DNA of 64,000 bases from Methylobacterium sp. 77 (GTDB lineage Bacteria > Pseudomonadota > Alphaproteobacteria > Rhizobiales > Beijerinckiaceae): contig NZ_KB910516.1 in NCBI RefSeq assembly GCF_000372825.1, positions 57,501 to 121,500 on the forward strand, written 5' to 3'. Under the pieces are notes generated by a model. That model ran no database searches. It had not been told where the DNA came from and saw only the letters and a program-made list of their open reading frames with translations. Of the stretch, positions 24,851 through 33,960 are shown in pieces (the stretch's first letter is position 1; each line of letters opens with the position of its first letter). Both the position numbers and the translations under genes were made by a program.

Positions 24851-25599
24851 GCAAACGGTCCGACGGCGAGGGAGCCGGCAACCGGATCGACGACCCGGTC
24901 GGTGCGGCCGACGAGGGTGTAGGCGCGGTCGTGGACGCGGTTCATCTCGTTCTCCAGACGGCGCCGCAACGTTTCCAACTCCTCGGGCTCGACGTCGCGC
25001 GGGACGAGGACCGGCTCGCCGAAGACCATGGCGCCCTTGCCGAAGGGCAGCCCGAAACAGGCCTTGTCCCAGCTGTTGAAGCGCAGATGTCGGCTTGTGA
25101 CCACGGCGACGGGAATGATCGGCCGGCCCGAGAACCGCGCCAGGGTGAGGATACCGACGTCGCAGCGGCGCGAGACCTTGGGCACATCGGCGCTGAAGGC
25201 GACGCTTTCACCATCCTTCAGGGCGCGAATCATGGCGCGCAAGCCCTCGGCTCCGCCCTTGGCCTTTGCATCGCGCACGGCGCGTCCGCGCGCGCCGGAG
25301 GCTCGGATCACGCGGACTCCCATGCGGGTGAGGGCGATGGTGTTGATGTTGCCGTCGGCCGACCGTGAGATGATCGTCGCGATCCGGTCCTGCGGACGGC
25401 GCATGAACGAGATCATCGTGTGCTGGCCGTGCCACATCCCGGCGATGAAGGGCGATAGGCCGTCGAGCCACCGATGGGGCTCGGCCGGCTCGACCGTGAA
25501 GCGGTTCGTCGCGCGCACCAGGCGCAGATAGTGGAAGGCCAGGAAGCCGAGGCTTTGCTGCACCGGTGGCGACCGGCCGACGCGTTTGAGAAGGCTCAT
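24847..25599 (-). CDS. Lysophospholipid acyltransferase-like protein (DUF374)
   Basis: 250 residues from ATG 25599 (MSLLKRVGRSPPVQ); the longer frame upstream has no similarity. DUF374 proteins belong to the LPLAT superfamily and accompany waaA/lpxK in alphaproteobacteria. FIAGMWHGQHTMISFM and IISRSADGNINTIALTRMGVRVIRAS correspond to the first catalytic block, and SVAFSADVPKVSRRCDVGILTLARFSG.. to the third. A role in acylating lipid A or a precursor, such as a very-long-chain fatty acid, is an inference from gene context. First gene of its operon. Confidence 0.83.
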   Translation of the reverse strand: MSLLKRVGRSPPVQQSLGFLAFHYLRLVRATNRFTVEPAEPHRWLDGLSPFIAGMWHGQHTMISFMRRPQDRIATIISRSADGNINTIALTRMGVRVIRASGARGRAVRDAKAKGGAEGLRAMIRALKDGESVAFSADVPKVSRRCDVGILTLARFSGRPIIPVAVVTSRHLRFNSWDKACFGLPFGKGAMVFGEPVLVPRDVEPEELETLRRRLENEMNRVHDRAYTLVGRTDRVVDPVAGSLAVGPFA

Positions 25600-25834
25600 A
25601 CACTCGGTTCCGCGGGCCGCAAGGTCGGCCATCCGTCCGGCTGGCATCCGAGACGTCGGTGGCCGGTTGCGTCGTCGACGCATCGGCCGGACGTCGCTCG
25701 CTCGGAAGCGGTGCCGGTCCCGCGTGGTCTAACGCCGTTCGAATTGCTCGCGCAACCGTACCGATGGCCGCTGCCGCACCACCACACCGGAAGCCGGTTC
25801 ACAATCATATGTGATTCACCCGATCCTGGTTTAT

Positions 25835-25870
25835 GGAATCATTCCAATCTATATATTGGAATAATTCTAG
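25835..25870 (+). promoter_or_regulatory. Two tandem ICE-like palindromes (candidate Irr operators)
   Basis: GGAATCATTCC (25835-25845, centre 25840) and TTGGAATAATTCTAG (25856-25870, centre 25863). Both have the GAA-N3-TTC core of the rhizobial iron control element (TTTAGAA-N3-TTCTAAA) with about 5 of 7 matches per half site. The centres are 23 bp apart, about two helical turns, and lie just upstream of an MbfA-like gene, whose relatives are known Irr targets. Confidence 0.55.
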
Positions 25871-25885
25871 GCTATGGAGATTGGG

Positions 25886-26437
25886 ATGGACATCAGCGCG
25901 ATCGGGGGCGTCGGGTCGAGCCCGGCGGCGAGACAGGAACCTCAAGTGCAGGACGAGCGGCGCGCGTTCGTCCTGCAATATGTCCAGCCGGGTTTGGCCG
26001 GACTCATCGACGGATCGGTCTCGACGCTTGCGCCGATCTTCGCGGCCGCCTTCGCCACGCACAGCAACGGAGCGACCTTCCTCGTCGGGCTGGCCGCCTC
26101 CCTCGGAGCAGGGATCAGCATGGGATTCACCGAAGCCCTCTCCGACGATGGCCGGGTAACGGGACGCGGCTCGCCCTGGATGCGGGGCGTGGTCTGCGGC
26201 GCCATGACCGCTCTGGGTGGGCTGGGTCACACGCTGCCCTATGCGATCCCGGAAAGCATCCCGAATGCGTTCGTGCTGGCTACCAGCCTCGCCATGCTGG
26301 TGGTGATCGTCGAGTTGCTGGCAATCGCGGCGATCCGCACGCGTTACATGGCGACGCCGTTCTGGCGTGCGACGCTGCAGATCGTTCTCGGAGGCGCTCT
26401 AGTTCTCGCCACGGGCATCGTGATCGGCAATGCCTGA
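25886..26437 (+). CDS. MbfA-like VIT/CCC1-family iron (Fe/Mn) transporter without ferritin domain
   Basis: 183 residues from ATG 25886 with GGAG at 25876; an ATG at 25874 would start almost inside the putative operator. The protein is almost entirely a VIT-type membrane domain: LQYVQPGLAGLIDGSVSTLAP, then AAAFATHSNGATFLVGLAAS, GAGISMGFTEALSDDG, GRGSPWMRGVVCG and two C-terminal helices, closely resembling the C-terminal half of rhizobial MbfA, an inner-membrane iron exporter. The rubrerythrin/ferritin-like N-terminal domain of MbfA is absent. It would export ferrous iron or Mn to avoid toxicity. The short polar N-terminus (DISAIGGVGSSPAARQEPQ) is unconserved. Confidence 0.78.
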   Translation: MDISAIGGVGSSPAARQEPQVQDERRAFVLQYVQPGLAGLIDGSVSTLAPIFAAAFATHSNGATFLVGLAASLGAGISMGFTEALSDDGRVTGRGSPWMRGVVCGAMTALGGLGHTLPYAIPESIPNAFVLATSLAMLVVIVELLAIAAIRTRYMATPFWRATLQIVLGGALVLATGIVIGNA

Positions 26438-26516
26438 AGCGTCGTGGACGCGGTCGAAGACTTGACGCGATAGCTGCGAGTGGCGAAGGCGAGCGCCTGA
26501 TCCGAAACGGAGACCG

Positions 26517-27422
26517 ATGTTCCGCCTCGCTCACCTCACCGATCCGCATGTCGGCCCGATCGCCCGTCCGCGCCTGCGCCAACTTCTCGGTAAACGTGCC
26601 ACCGGCTACGTGAACTGGCGGCGCGGGCGCAGCCGCCATCATGACATGGAGATCCTCGCGGCGCTGGTGGCTGATCTGCAGACGCAGCCCCACGATCACA
26701 TCGCCTGCACGGGAGACCTGTGCAACATCGGCTTGCCGAGCGAGTGGGCGACGGCACGGGTCTTCCTCGAAGCACTCGGTACGCCCGACACCGTGAGCTT
26801 CGTTCCGGGCAATCACGACGCTTACGTGCGCGGTTCGCTCGAGGGCTTGCTGAAAGCGTGCGGCGCCTGGACCTCGGGCGATGACGGCACCGCCTGCGTC
26901 TTCCCCTATCTCAGACGACGTGGTCGGCTGGCACTGATCGGAATATCGTCGGCCATTCCGACGAAGCCCTTCGTGGCCGCCGGCCGCGTCGGCACTCCTC
27001 AACTCGAGGCGGCCGAGGCCTTGCTGAAGCGCTTGGGCAACGAAGCCGAGCCGCCGTTTCGCGTGGCGATGATTCATCATCCGCCGCAGCCGGGTGGCGC
27101 ATCAGCGGGACGCGAATTGAAGGACGCCGACGCCTTTACTGCCATGATCGGTCGGGCGGGTGCGGATCTGATCCTGCACGGCCACAACCATGTCGGCAGC
27201 GTCGCCTTCGTCGAGGGGCCGAACGGTGTCGGCGTCCCCGTGGTCGGCGCTCCCTCGGCATCGGCGGTGTCGCACGGCGGCAAACTGCACCGCCGAGCGA
27301 GCTATCACGTCTATACGATCACGAGGGCGGACGGTCGCTACGTGATCGACGCCAAGGAGCGCGGATTGACGGAGGCCGGCACCATCGCCGACCTCCGGGT
27401 GCTGAAGCTGGCGCGGAGGTGA
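26517..27422 (+). CDS. Calcineurin-like metallophosphoesterase
   Basis: 301 residues, intact dinuclear metal centre: LTDPHVG (D9, H11), ACTGDLCN, PGNHDAYV, IHHPPQ and HGHNHVGS. The class cleaves phosphomonoesters or diesters; this subgroup (cpdA-like/YaeI-like) includes cyclic-nucleotide and lipid phosphoesterases, so substrate is undefined. There is no signal peptide. The gene follows the MbfA-like gene by 79 bases on the same strand and could share its transcript. Confidence 0.88.
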   Translation: MFRLAHLTDPHVGPIARPRLRQLLGKRATGYVNWRRGRSRHHDMEILAALVADLQTQPHDHIACTGDLCNIGLPSEWATARVFLEALGTPDTVSFVPGNHDAYVRGSLEGLLKACGAWTSGDDGTACVFPYLRRRGRLALIGISSAIPTKPFVAAGRVGTPQLEAAEALLKRLGNEAEPPFRVAMIHHPPQPGGASAGRELKDADAFTAMIGRAGADLILHGHNHVGSVAFVEGPNGVGVPVVGAPSASAVSHGGKLHRRASYHVYTITRADGRYVIDAKERGLTEAGTIADLRVLKLARR

Positions 27423-27451
27423 TCCGCTCAGTTTCCTCAGGTTCTGCCCGG

Positions 27452-27613
27452 TCAGAGCGCCATCTGTGCCTGCGGGCGCTGGGCCTGACGAGAGATGCTG
27501 GCCTGATAAAGCTCGGCCTGGAGGCGAGTGAGGCCGCTCACGAGAGCCGTCGGCCCCCGGTAGACCGTATAGGTGCCGTCATGGGTCGGTTTGACGTGGA
27601 TCGTCTGGGACAT
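27452..27613 (-). CDS. 53-residue conserved-looking small protein
   Basis: Start ATG 27613 is preceded by GGGAGA at good spacing; the longer open frame on this strand has no support. The peptide opens MSQTIHVKPTHDGTYTVYRG, then a helix-forming segment LTRLQAELYQASISRQAQ and ends Gln-rich. It is soluble with no cysteines. Function unknown; the ordered beta-strand-like N-terminus and ribosome-binding site argue for a real gene. It converges on the phosphoesterase gene. Confidence 0.6.
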   Translation of the reverse strand: MSQTIHVKPTHDGTYTVYRGPTALVSGLTRLQAELYQASISRQAQRPQAQMAL

Positions 27614-28385
27614 GGAATGTCTCCCGGCCTGAGGGAATCGGTCGTCTAATGCTTCGGGAGTAAGTAGTGTTAATCGGCCGTTCATCGGCCGCAAGAGCGA
27701 TGTACGCTTGTCCCGCCGACTTTCGTCGCTGCGCTGCACCCGGAGAATCGCGGTCGCCATGCTGTGATCAGACCGAGAACTCTTGCTCGGACAATGACGA
27801 ACCACTGATTGGCGCAGTGCACAACGATTGCCTGCGATAGCCAATCGGACCGGCCATCCTTTCAGTCTTCTGGGGCAGGCCGATCGGGGTATCTGCCGTC
27901 CTGGGAAAATCAGATCCCCGCTCGTTCCGTCGAGCTGAACGACGCCTGGGATCGGGCCGCCGGAGTCCACATGCCGAGGCTCTCGGCCAAGCCATCGAGC
28001 TGTTTCATCGTAGGCGCGCTGTCTCCAGTCGAGGCCCAGGAGCTTTGTAACTTGGCTGGACCCTTTCGGAGTGCGGGCATGCCGAAGATCGAGGCCGACC
28101 CGTTCCCGACGATGTGGTCGGCGTTTTTATCGCGTCATTGCACTTCAGACTGTCTAAACGCCGCTCTCCATGGGCCATCCTCGTATCGAGGCGATGGAGC
28201 CAAGTGATCGTCGTGGTCGCGCGCGCGACCGGTCAGATGTGCGCGACGTCATCGACGAAGGTGAGAGAAATATCGCTCCACCGAGAAGGACCGGCGCCGC
28301 CAGGCGTATTAACTACCTTGGCGAAGGAGAGGCGTAGGTTGGAGCAATTCTGCTAAAATTAGCGGCGTTTGATGGAAAGCCGTTG
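27614..28385. other. Long intergenic region without a recognised gene
   Basis: About 770 bases. Open frames of up to 132 codons exist on the plus strand (for example starting at 27809), but they have no credible ribosome-binding site, no recognisable domain and atypical composition. No tRNA, hairpin terminator or repeat was recognised. It may hold promoters for the flanking divergent genes or a decayed gene. Confidence 0.45.
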
Positions 28386-29552
28386 ATGGCGCTGGGTCCA
28401 AGGCCTTCCCTGAACGACAAGGTCGAAGGCTTCGATAGTTCGAAACGATCAGGGCAGACGATGGTTGCGGGCCAGGACCGATCGCCGAAGCGAGATGGAA
28501 GACTTCTGGAACTCGATGCCTTGCGGGGTATTGCCGCGATTCTGGTCGTCTTCTTCCACTTCACGGCGGCATACGGTTACGAGTTCGGGTGGGGCGACAC
28601 TCAACCTCTCGTGCGCCTCACCTCAGGCCAAGCCGGGGTTGCGCTGTTCTTCGTGATCAGCGGCTTCGTGATCGCGATGACGCTCGAGCGCTCGGAGTCG
28701 GCTCTGGACTTTGTCGTGAGCCGCTTCGCCCGGCTCTATCCAACCTTCTGGTTCAGTGCCCTGCTCACCACCAGCCTGATCGTCGCCACCGGCTTCAACC
28801 CGTTCCATCTGACGCTCCAGGGTTTCCTGGCCTCGTTGACCATGGCGAACGGCTTGACCGACATTCCCTTCATCGATCCGGCCTATTGGACACTCACGCG
28901 CGAAATTCTCTTCTACGCCTTCTTCGCCACCGCTTACTTTGGGGTCGGCCCCCGTCATACAACCGCTGTGCTTCTGGCCTGGATCATCGGCACGTCATTC
29001 TACAATGTCTTTGTCTCCGACACGAACTTCTATGCCTGCCGGACGGCAGCGAGCTGCGGCGCGATCGCGCTGAATGCTACTTTCGCCCATCTCTTCGCGG
29101 CCGGAGCCCTCGGATACAAGCTCTATCGCGGCGAACGTACGCCTCTCGTCTTGGTGACATTGCTGGCCGCTATCCTTGCAGGGAGCGTCTCGTTCTGGCC
29201 CGAGCACGGATTTCAGCCCTCGGCCTCGCTGAAAGCCGCACTCTTCGTCGGCGTTGTCGTCGCCGCAGCCGGAGGCCTTCTGAAAATACTGCAATCGCGC
29301 GTGCTGGTCTTCTTCGGAGCGATCTCCTACTCGCTCTATCTTCTGCATCAGGTGATCGGCTATTTCCTGATCGGCGGCCTTCTCCAGCGCGGCGTGAACG
29401 CAAACCTGGCGATCCTGACTGCCTTTTGCCTCCTAACCGCCCTGGCAAGCGCCGTCTGCTACGGTGTCGAGCGGCCGTCGCAACGCGTCATTCGCCGCTG
29501 GTATGCAGCCTATCGCGACCGGCGACGTGCCCTACCGGTTCCATCGGCCTGA
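28386..29552 (+). CDS. Acyltransferase 3 family membrane protein (OafA/ExoZ type)
   Basis: 388 residues from ATG 28386; an internal ATG at 28461 with AGGG upstream would remove a 25-residue polar extension and is equally plausible. The family start LLELDALRGIAAILVVFFHF is clear, followed by about ten hydrophobic helices, with GVALFFVISGFVIAM, RFARLYPTFWFS and a late LGKI-type region FFGAISYSLYLLHQ. These integral enzymes O-acetylate (or O-succinylate) polysaccharides or lipopolysaccharide. No glycan cluster is nearby, so the acceptor is unknown. Followed by a convergent SGNH hydrolase, a class also involved in O-acyl chemistry. Confidence 0.88.
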   Translation: MALGPRPSLNDKVEGFDSSKRSGQTMVAGQDRSPKRDGRLLELDALRGIAAILVVFFHFTAAYGYEFGWGDTQPLVRLTSGQAGVALFFVISGFVIAMTLERSESALDFVVSRFARLYPTFWFSALLTTSLIVATGFNPFHLTLQGFLASLTMANGLTDIPFIDPAYWTLTREILFYAFFATAYFGVGPRHTTAVLLAWIIGTSFYNVFVSDTNFYACRTAASCGAIALNATFAHLFAAGALGYKLYRGERTPLVLVTLLAAILAGSVSFWPEHGFQPSASLKAALFVGVVVAAAGGLLKILQSRVLVFFGAISYSLYLLHQVIGYFLIGGLLQRGVNANLAILTAFCLLTALASAVCYGVERPSQRVIRRWYAAYRDRRRALPVPSA

Positions 29553-29679
29553 CACCGCGACCAGATCGTTCTGCGAACGCCTATCCGTCGCCCGAAATCC
29601 GGGTGGGGTCATCGTCCGATGCAGGGAGATACGCTGCCTGCCGGCATAAGCCGACGCCGGAATTCAGGTGGAGATCCGG

Positions 29680-30432
29680 TCAACGCGTCATCAACTGATG
29701 CACGCGGGCGCTGATGGCACCTCCGAGAATGGCGTAGCCCAAGGTCGTCGGGTGAAGAGAATCGGCCATCACCTGCGTGGTGATCCGGCCTGTCGCATCG
29801 AGCATGGTCCTGCCGGGGTCGAGATAGATCACCCTCTTGTCGTCGGCGCAGCGGCGGATGAGGTCGTTCACCCGCGCATTCACCAGCCGCTCGGGGGCGG
29901 ACGCTTCGACGCCGCGCGGCAGGATCCCGAGGAGAAGGATCTTGGTTTTCGGCGAGCGCCCCTGAATGAAACGGATGATCTCCGCGATGCCCAGAGCCGT
30001 GTCGTCCGGCCGGCTTTTGATGCCGATGTTGTTGGTGCCGATCATCAGGACGACGAGATCGGGTTTCAGGGTCGCGTTCCATTGGCCGTTATTGAGCCGC
30101 CAGAGCACGTCCTGCGTGAGGTCGCCCCAGAGACCCAGATTGAGCGGCGACCAACCTCCAAAGAACATGTTCCACAGGCCAGGATCCCAGCCCTGCGTGA
30201 TGGAATCTCCTATGAAGACGATCCGTGATGCGCTGAGATCCTTGCCGTCCAGCTGAGCGGCGAGCTGTGCGCTTCGCTCGCGCAGCTCGGACAAAGCCAC
30301 CGACTGCGGCATCGCTTCCAGGGGCATCGGCTGCCGAGGTGGGAGGGCCGGGCAAGCGGGCGCTGCGAGACCCGCTGATGCAACGCAGGCAATGGTCGCG
30401 CCCAAAAGAGCCTGGATGAGGAGACGGCGCAT
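29680..30432 (-). CDS. Secreted SGNH/GDSL hydrolase
   Basis: 250 residues from ATG 30432 (MRRLLIQALLGATIACVASAGLAAPAC), chosen because it gives a signal peptide; the upstream extension is unlikely. SGNH blocks are all present: FIGDSITQGW (block I, Ser nucleophile), NLGLWGDLTQD (block II Gly), LMIGTNNIG (block III Asn), and DSLHPTTLGY (block V Asp-His). It resembles PAF-acetylhydrolase-like esterases (NIGxKSRPDDTALGI). Probably a periplasmic esterase acting on O-acyl groups. It converges on the acyltransferase 3 gene, which might act on the same glycan; that link is inference. Confidence 0.87.
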   Translation of the reverse strand: MRRLLIQALLGATIACVASAGLAAPACPALPPRQPMPLEAMPQSVALSELRERSAQLAAQLDGKDLSASRIVFIGDSITQGWDPGLWNMFFGGWSPLNLGLWGDLTQDVLWRLNNGQWNATLKPDLVVLMIGTNNIGIKSRPDDTALGIAEIIRFIQGRSPKTKILLLGILPRGVEASAPERLVNARVNDLIRRCADDKRVIYLDPGRTMLDATGRITTQVMADSLHPTTLGYAILGGAISARVHQLMTR

Positions 30433-30852
30433 GGCCTGCCTTGGTCCGATCTGAGGAAGCATGCCGCGATGCCGCGTGACGGCATGGGCCGGTCGACCAT
30501 AGCTGCTTCGTATGAACGTCCAGCCTCCCCACTGATGTCTCATGGCTTCGTCAACGGTCCGCGGGACGAGAATGCGACATCTAGAAAAGTGAGTACCGCT
30601 TTTCGGACCGGATGATGCACCTTCCAGAGGCTACGGCATCGTCCCGGATACGGCGCTGGCGATAGCGTTTGGACGTTCTAAGAAAACGTCGATCTCACGA
30701 CTTGGACCGAGCCGGGACCGAAGAGGACAGCTGTCGACCGGCCTGCGCGAGGGGGGCGGAGGCGCAGGCCGGTCGACGCACCGCGCATTCAGGGAGTGAA
30801 CGCGCGATCTCGGTATGCCCTCGAACCGGGGCATGATCTCGTCCTCCGCGGG
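30433..30852. other. Intergenic region between SGNH hydrolase gene and RND operon
   Basis: About 420 bases, no gene supported. It contains the strong hairpin at 30733-30777 that ends the RND operon; the part near 30440-30600 would carry the promoter of the minus-strand hydrolase gene. Nothing else was recognised. Confidence 0.55.
30733..30777 (-). terminator. Hairpin downstream of the RND efflux operon
   Basis: Perfect 16-bp inverted repeat: GTCGACCGGCCTGCGC (30733-30748), 13-base loop, GCGCAGGCCGGTCGAC (30762-30777). It starts 76 bases beyond the stop of the RND pump. No T-run follows on either strand, so it may work with Rho or as an mRNA 3' end stabiliser. Confidence 0.6.
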
Positions 30853-33800
30853 TCAGGCTTTCGCTTCCAGCGGTATCGCACCGAGGCCGGATGCGGTGTT
30901 CCCCCGCTGCGGCTCACGCGCGACCCTGAACCAGAGCGCGTAGAGCGCCGGGAGGAAGAGCAGCGTCAGGAGTGTTCCGACGCCGACGCCACCGATGAGG
31001 ACGTAGGCGAGCGCCCCCCAGAAGACCGAATGGGTGAGCGGGATGAAGGCGAGCATGGCCGCTGCCGCTGTGAGGATCACGGGTCGTGCGCGCCGCACCG
31101 TCGATTCGACGATGGCCTCATAATCCGACAGCCCCGAGACGCGGTCGTGATGGATCTGGTCCACGAGGATCAGGGTGTTGCGCATCAGGATGCCGGACAG
31201 AGCGATCAGTCCGAGGATCGCGTTGAAGCCGAAGGGCTGGTGGAAGATCAGCAGAGTCGGCGCGGCTCCGACGAGACCGAGCGGTGCGGTGGCGAACACC
31301 ATGAACATGGTGGCGAACGAGCGCACCTGGATCATGATCACCGTCAGGGTCACGATCAACATCAGTGGGAAGATCGCCACGAGCGACATCATCGCCTTCT
31401 CGCTCTCCTCCACGGCGCCGGCCGTATCGATTCTGTAGCCCGGCAGAAGCTTGGCCTTGATCGGCTCCAGCAGTGGGAAGATCTGCGCGTGGATATCCGG
31501 CGGCTGCTTGCCGTCCAGCACGTCGCCCTGGACGCGGATGTAGGTCTCGCGGTTGTAGCGCTTGAGCACGGCATTCTCGCTTCGGCTCTCCAGGCGGGCG
31601 ACTTGGGAGACCGGCACCTGGCGCCCGTCTTTCGTCGCAAGCGTCAGGTCGCCGATCTCACCGAGCGAGCGCCGTTCCGTGCCGGGGCTGCGAAGCAGAA
31701 CGTCGACGGAGCGCAGGTTCTCGCGGACCTGGGTCGCCGGCGTGCCGCTGAGGTAGTTCTGCAATTGCTGGCCGGCCTCCTTCGGAGTCAGGCCGATCAG
31801 GCGCAGGCGCTCCTGGTCGAGGGCGAGGTGCAGGCTCGGCGTCTTGTCGCCCCAGTCGAGATGGACCATCCGCATGCTGCGGTTGGCCGCCATGACGTCG
31901 GAGACCTCGGCCGCGATGCCGCGGATCACGTCGAGATCAGGTCCGACCACTCGGAAGGCCACGGGAAAGCGGATCGGCGGCCCGAACACGATCTGCATCA
32001 CGCGGACGCGCGCCTCGGGAAAGCGTCCGTCATCCACGAGCCTGCGCAGCTTCGCCCGCAGCGCATCACGGGCCGTTGCATCCTCCGTCTGCACCACGAT
32101 CTGCGCGAAGGCCGGATCGGGCAGTTCGGGATCGAAGGAGAGCACGAAGCGGGGCATGCCCTGGCCGATGTAGCTGGTGATCTCCTGCGCCTCGGGCAGG
32201 GCCCGCACCGCCGCTTCGATCGTCTTCACGCTGGCCTCAGTGGTGGCGAAGGCGGAGCCCGCCGGCAGCGTCACCTCGACGATGAGTTCGGGGCGCTCGG
32301 AATTCGGGAAGAATTGCTGCTCGACCTTCCCCATGGCGACGACGGCGCCCGCGAATAACGCCACGGTGATGCCGGCCGCCATCCACTTGTGATCGACCGA
32401 CATCCGTACGACGCGGCGCAGGCGCCGGTAGTTCTTCGTGGCGTAGATCGCCTCGTGGCCCCCCTCGACTTTCTTGATGTTCGGCAGGAGCTTGACGCCG
32501 AGATAGGGCGTGAAGGTCACGGCCACGATCCAGGATATGATCAGCGAGAAGGCCACGACCCAGAAGATGTTGCCGGCATACTCGCCGGCCGTGGAGGCGG
32601 CGAACCCCACGGGCAGGAAGCCCGCGATGGTGACGAGAGTGCCTGTGAGCATCGGCGCGGCGGTGGCACTCCAGGCATAGGTCGCCGCCTCGACCCGGTC
32701 GGCGCCCTCTTCCATGCGCACCACCATCATCTCGATGGCGATGATCGCGTCGTCGACGAGAAGCCCGAGGGAAATGATCAGGGCGCCCAGCGTGATGCGG
32801 TCGAAGTCGCGGCCCGTGACCATCATCACCACGAACACCGCCGAGAGGGTGAGCGGCACGGCGAGCGCCACGACGATGCCGACCCGGAAACCGAGAGCGA
32901 CGAGGCTGACGAAGATCACCACCGACAGGGCGGTGAAGAACTTCACCATGAACTCGTGGATGGCATCGTCGATGACCTTGGCCTGGTCGGTGATCTTGGT
33001 GAAGGCGATCCCGGTGGGTAACTCGTGATGGATCGCGACTTCCTCGGCATTGAGGGCAGCGCCGAGGGTCAGGCCGTTGAAACCGGGCTTCATCACTAGA
33101 CCGAGCATCAGCGCCGGCTCGCCGTCGTTGCGGATCGCGAAGGTCTTCGGATCCTCGTAGCCGCGCTTCACTTCGGCGATGTCGCCGAGCTTGAAGCTGC
33201 GGTCGCCCGCTGCCACGGGCAGGTCGCGGATCGCGTCGAGGCCGTCGATGGCACCGTCGAGCCGGAGGTAGACGCGCGGTCCCGCGGCCTCGACGAAGCC
33301 GGCCGGGGTGACGTCGTTCTGATTGGCGAGTGCCGCCAGCAATTGCTGGCCGGTGATGCCGAGGGTGGCGAGGCGCTGGTAGGAGATCTCGACGAAGATC
33401 TTCTGCGCCTGCTCGCCGAGAATGTTGATCTTCTCGACTCCTGGCACCCGCAGCAGGCGCTGACGCATGTCCTCGGCCCGCGTCACGAGTTGCCGGTGCG
33501 GCAGCCCCTTGGCCTGGATCGCGTAGAGGGCGAAATAGATGTCCGAGAACTCATCGTTGAACAGCGGCCCGAGCACGCCGCGCGGCAGGCTGGAGGTCTG
33601 GTCCGAGAGCTTTTTACGAGTCTGGTAGAACTCGGATTGCAGCTTGGCCGGCGGCATCGAATCCTTGAAGATGATCTTCGTCACCATCAGGCCGGGCCGT
33701 ACGGTGGTCTCGGCGCGGTCGTAATAGACGAGTTCCTGAAGGCGCTTTTCCAGAGGGTCTGCCACCTGGCGCTGCATCTCGTCGGTGGTCGCTCCGGGCC

Positions 33801-33960
33801 AGGCGGCCGAGACCGTCATCACCTTCACGGTGAAGGCCGGGTCCTCTCCACGGCCCAATCTCTCGAAGGCGAAGAAGCCGGCGCCCGTGAGAGCGATGAG
33901 AAGGAAGAGCGTGACCGCACGTTCCCGGACCGCCAGGGCCGAAAGGTTGAAGCCGCTCAT
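30853..33960 (-). CDS. RND-family efflux pump, inner-membrane permease
   Basis: 1035 residues, full length for HAE1-type RND pumps. Proton-driven trimer that exports drugs, dyes or solvents through an outer-membrane channel. Visible features: N-terminal TM1 (AVTLFLLIALTGAGFFAFERLGRGEDPAF), porter-domain segments (SAAWPGATTDEMQRQVADPLE), TM4 proton-relay Asp pair in LGLLVDDAIIAIEMMVVRMEEG, and a C-terminal TM10-12 block (ALSGILMRNTLILVDQIHHD, ALAYVLIGGVGVGTLLTLLFLPALYALWF). The GEDPAF and short loop pattern groups it with broad multidrug rather than heavy-metal (CusA) pumps. Its ATG overlaps the adaptor gene stop. No outer-membrane TolC-like gene is adjacent. Confidence 0.95.
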   Translation of the reverse strand: MSGFNLSALAVRERAVTLFLLIALTGAGFFAFERLGRGEDPAFTVKVMTVSAAWPGATTDEMQRQVADPLEKRLQELVYYDRAETTVRPGLMVTKIIFKDSMPPAKLQSEFYQTRKKLSDQTSSLPRGVLGPLFNDEFSDIYFALYAIQAKGLPHRQLVTRAEDMRQRLLRVPGVEKINILGEQAQKIFVEISYQRLATLGITGQQLLAALANQNDVTPAGFVEAAGPRVYLRLDGAIDGLDAIRDLPVAAGDRSFKLGDIAEVKRGYEDPKTFAIRNDGEPALMLGLVMKPGFNGLTLGAALNAEEVAIHHELPTGIAFTKITDQAKVIDDAIHEFMVKFFTALSVVIFVSLVALGFRVGIVVALAVPLTLSAVFVVMMVTGRDFDRITLGALIISLGLLVDDAIIAIEMMVVRMEEGADRVEAATYAWSATAAPMLTGTLVTIAGFLPVGFAASTAGEYAGNIFWVVAFSLIISWIVAVTFTPYLGVKLLPNIKKVEGGHEAIYATKNYRRLRRVVRMSVDHKWMAAGITVALFAGAVVAMGKVEQQFFPNSERPELIVEVTLPAGSAFATTEASVKTIEAAVRALPEAQEITSYIGQGMPRFVLSFDPELPDPAFAQIVVQTEDATARDALRAKLRRLVDDGRFPEARVRVMQIVFGPPIRFPVAFRVVGPDLDVIRGIAAEVSDVMAANRSMRMVHLDWGDKTPSLHLALDQERLRLIGLTPKEAGQQLQNYLSGTPATQVRENLRSVDVLLRSPGTERRSLGEIGDLTLATKDGRQVPVSQVARLESRSENAVLKRYNRETYIRVQGDVLDGKQPPDIHAQIFPLLEPIKAKLLPGYRIDTAGAVEESEKAMMSLVAIFPLMLIVTLTVIMIQVRSFATMFMVFATAPLGLVGAAPTLLIFHQPFGFNAILGLIALSGILMRNTLILVDQIHHDRVSGLSDYEAIVESTVRRARPVILTAAAAMLAFIPLTHSVFWGALAYVLIGGVGVGTLLTLLFLPALYALWFRVAREPQRGNTASGLGAIPLEAKA

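Noticed and set aside
28114..28356. 80-codon plus-strand frame before the acyltransferase 3 gene
   Set aside because: No ribosome-binding site or protein-like pattern, and it overlaps other equally weak frames.
30796..32358. Plus-strand 520-codon frame opposite the RND pump
   Set aside because: Asp/His/Arg-rich shadow frame; the pump on the minus strand is full length with RND motifs.
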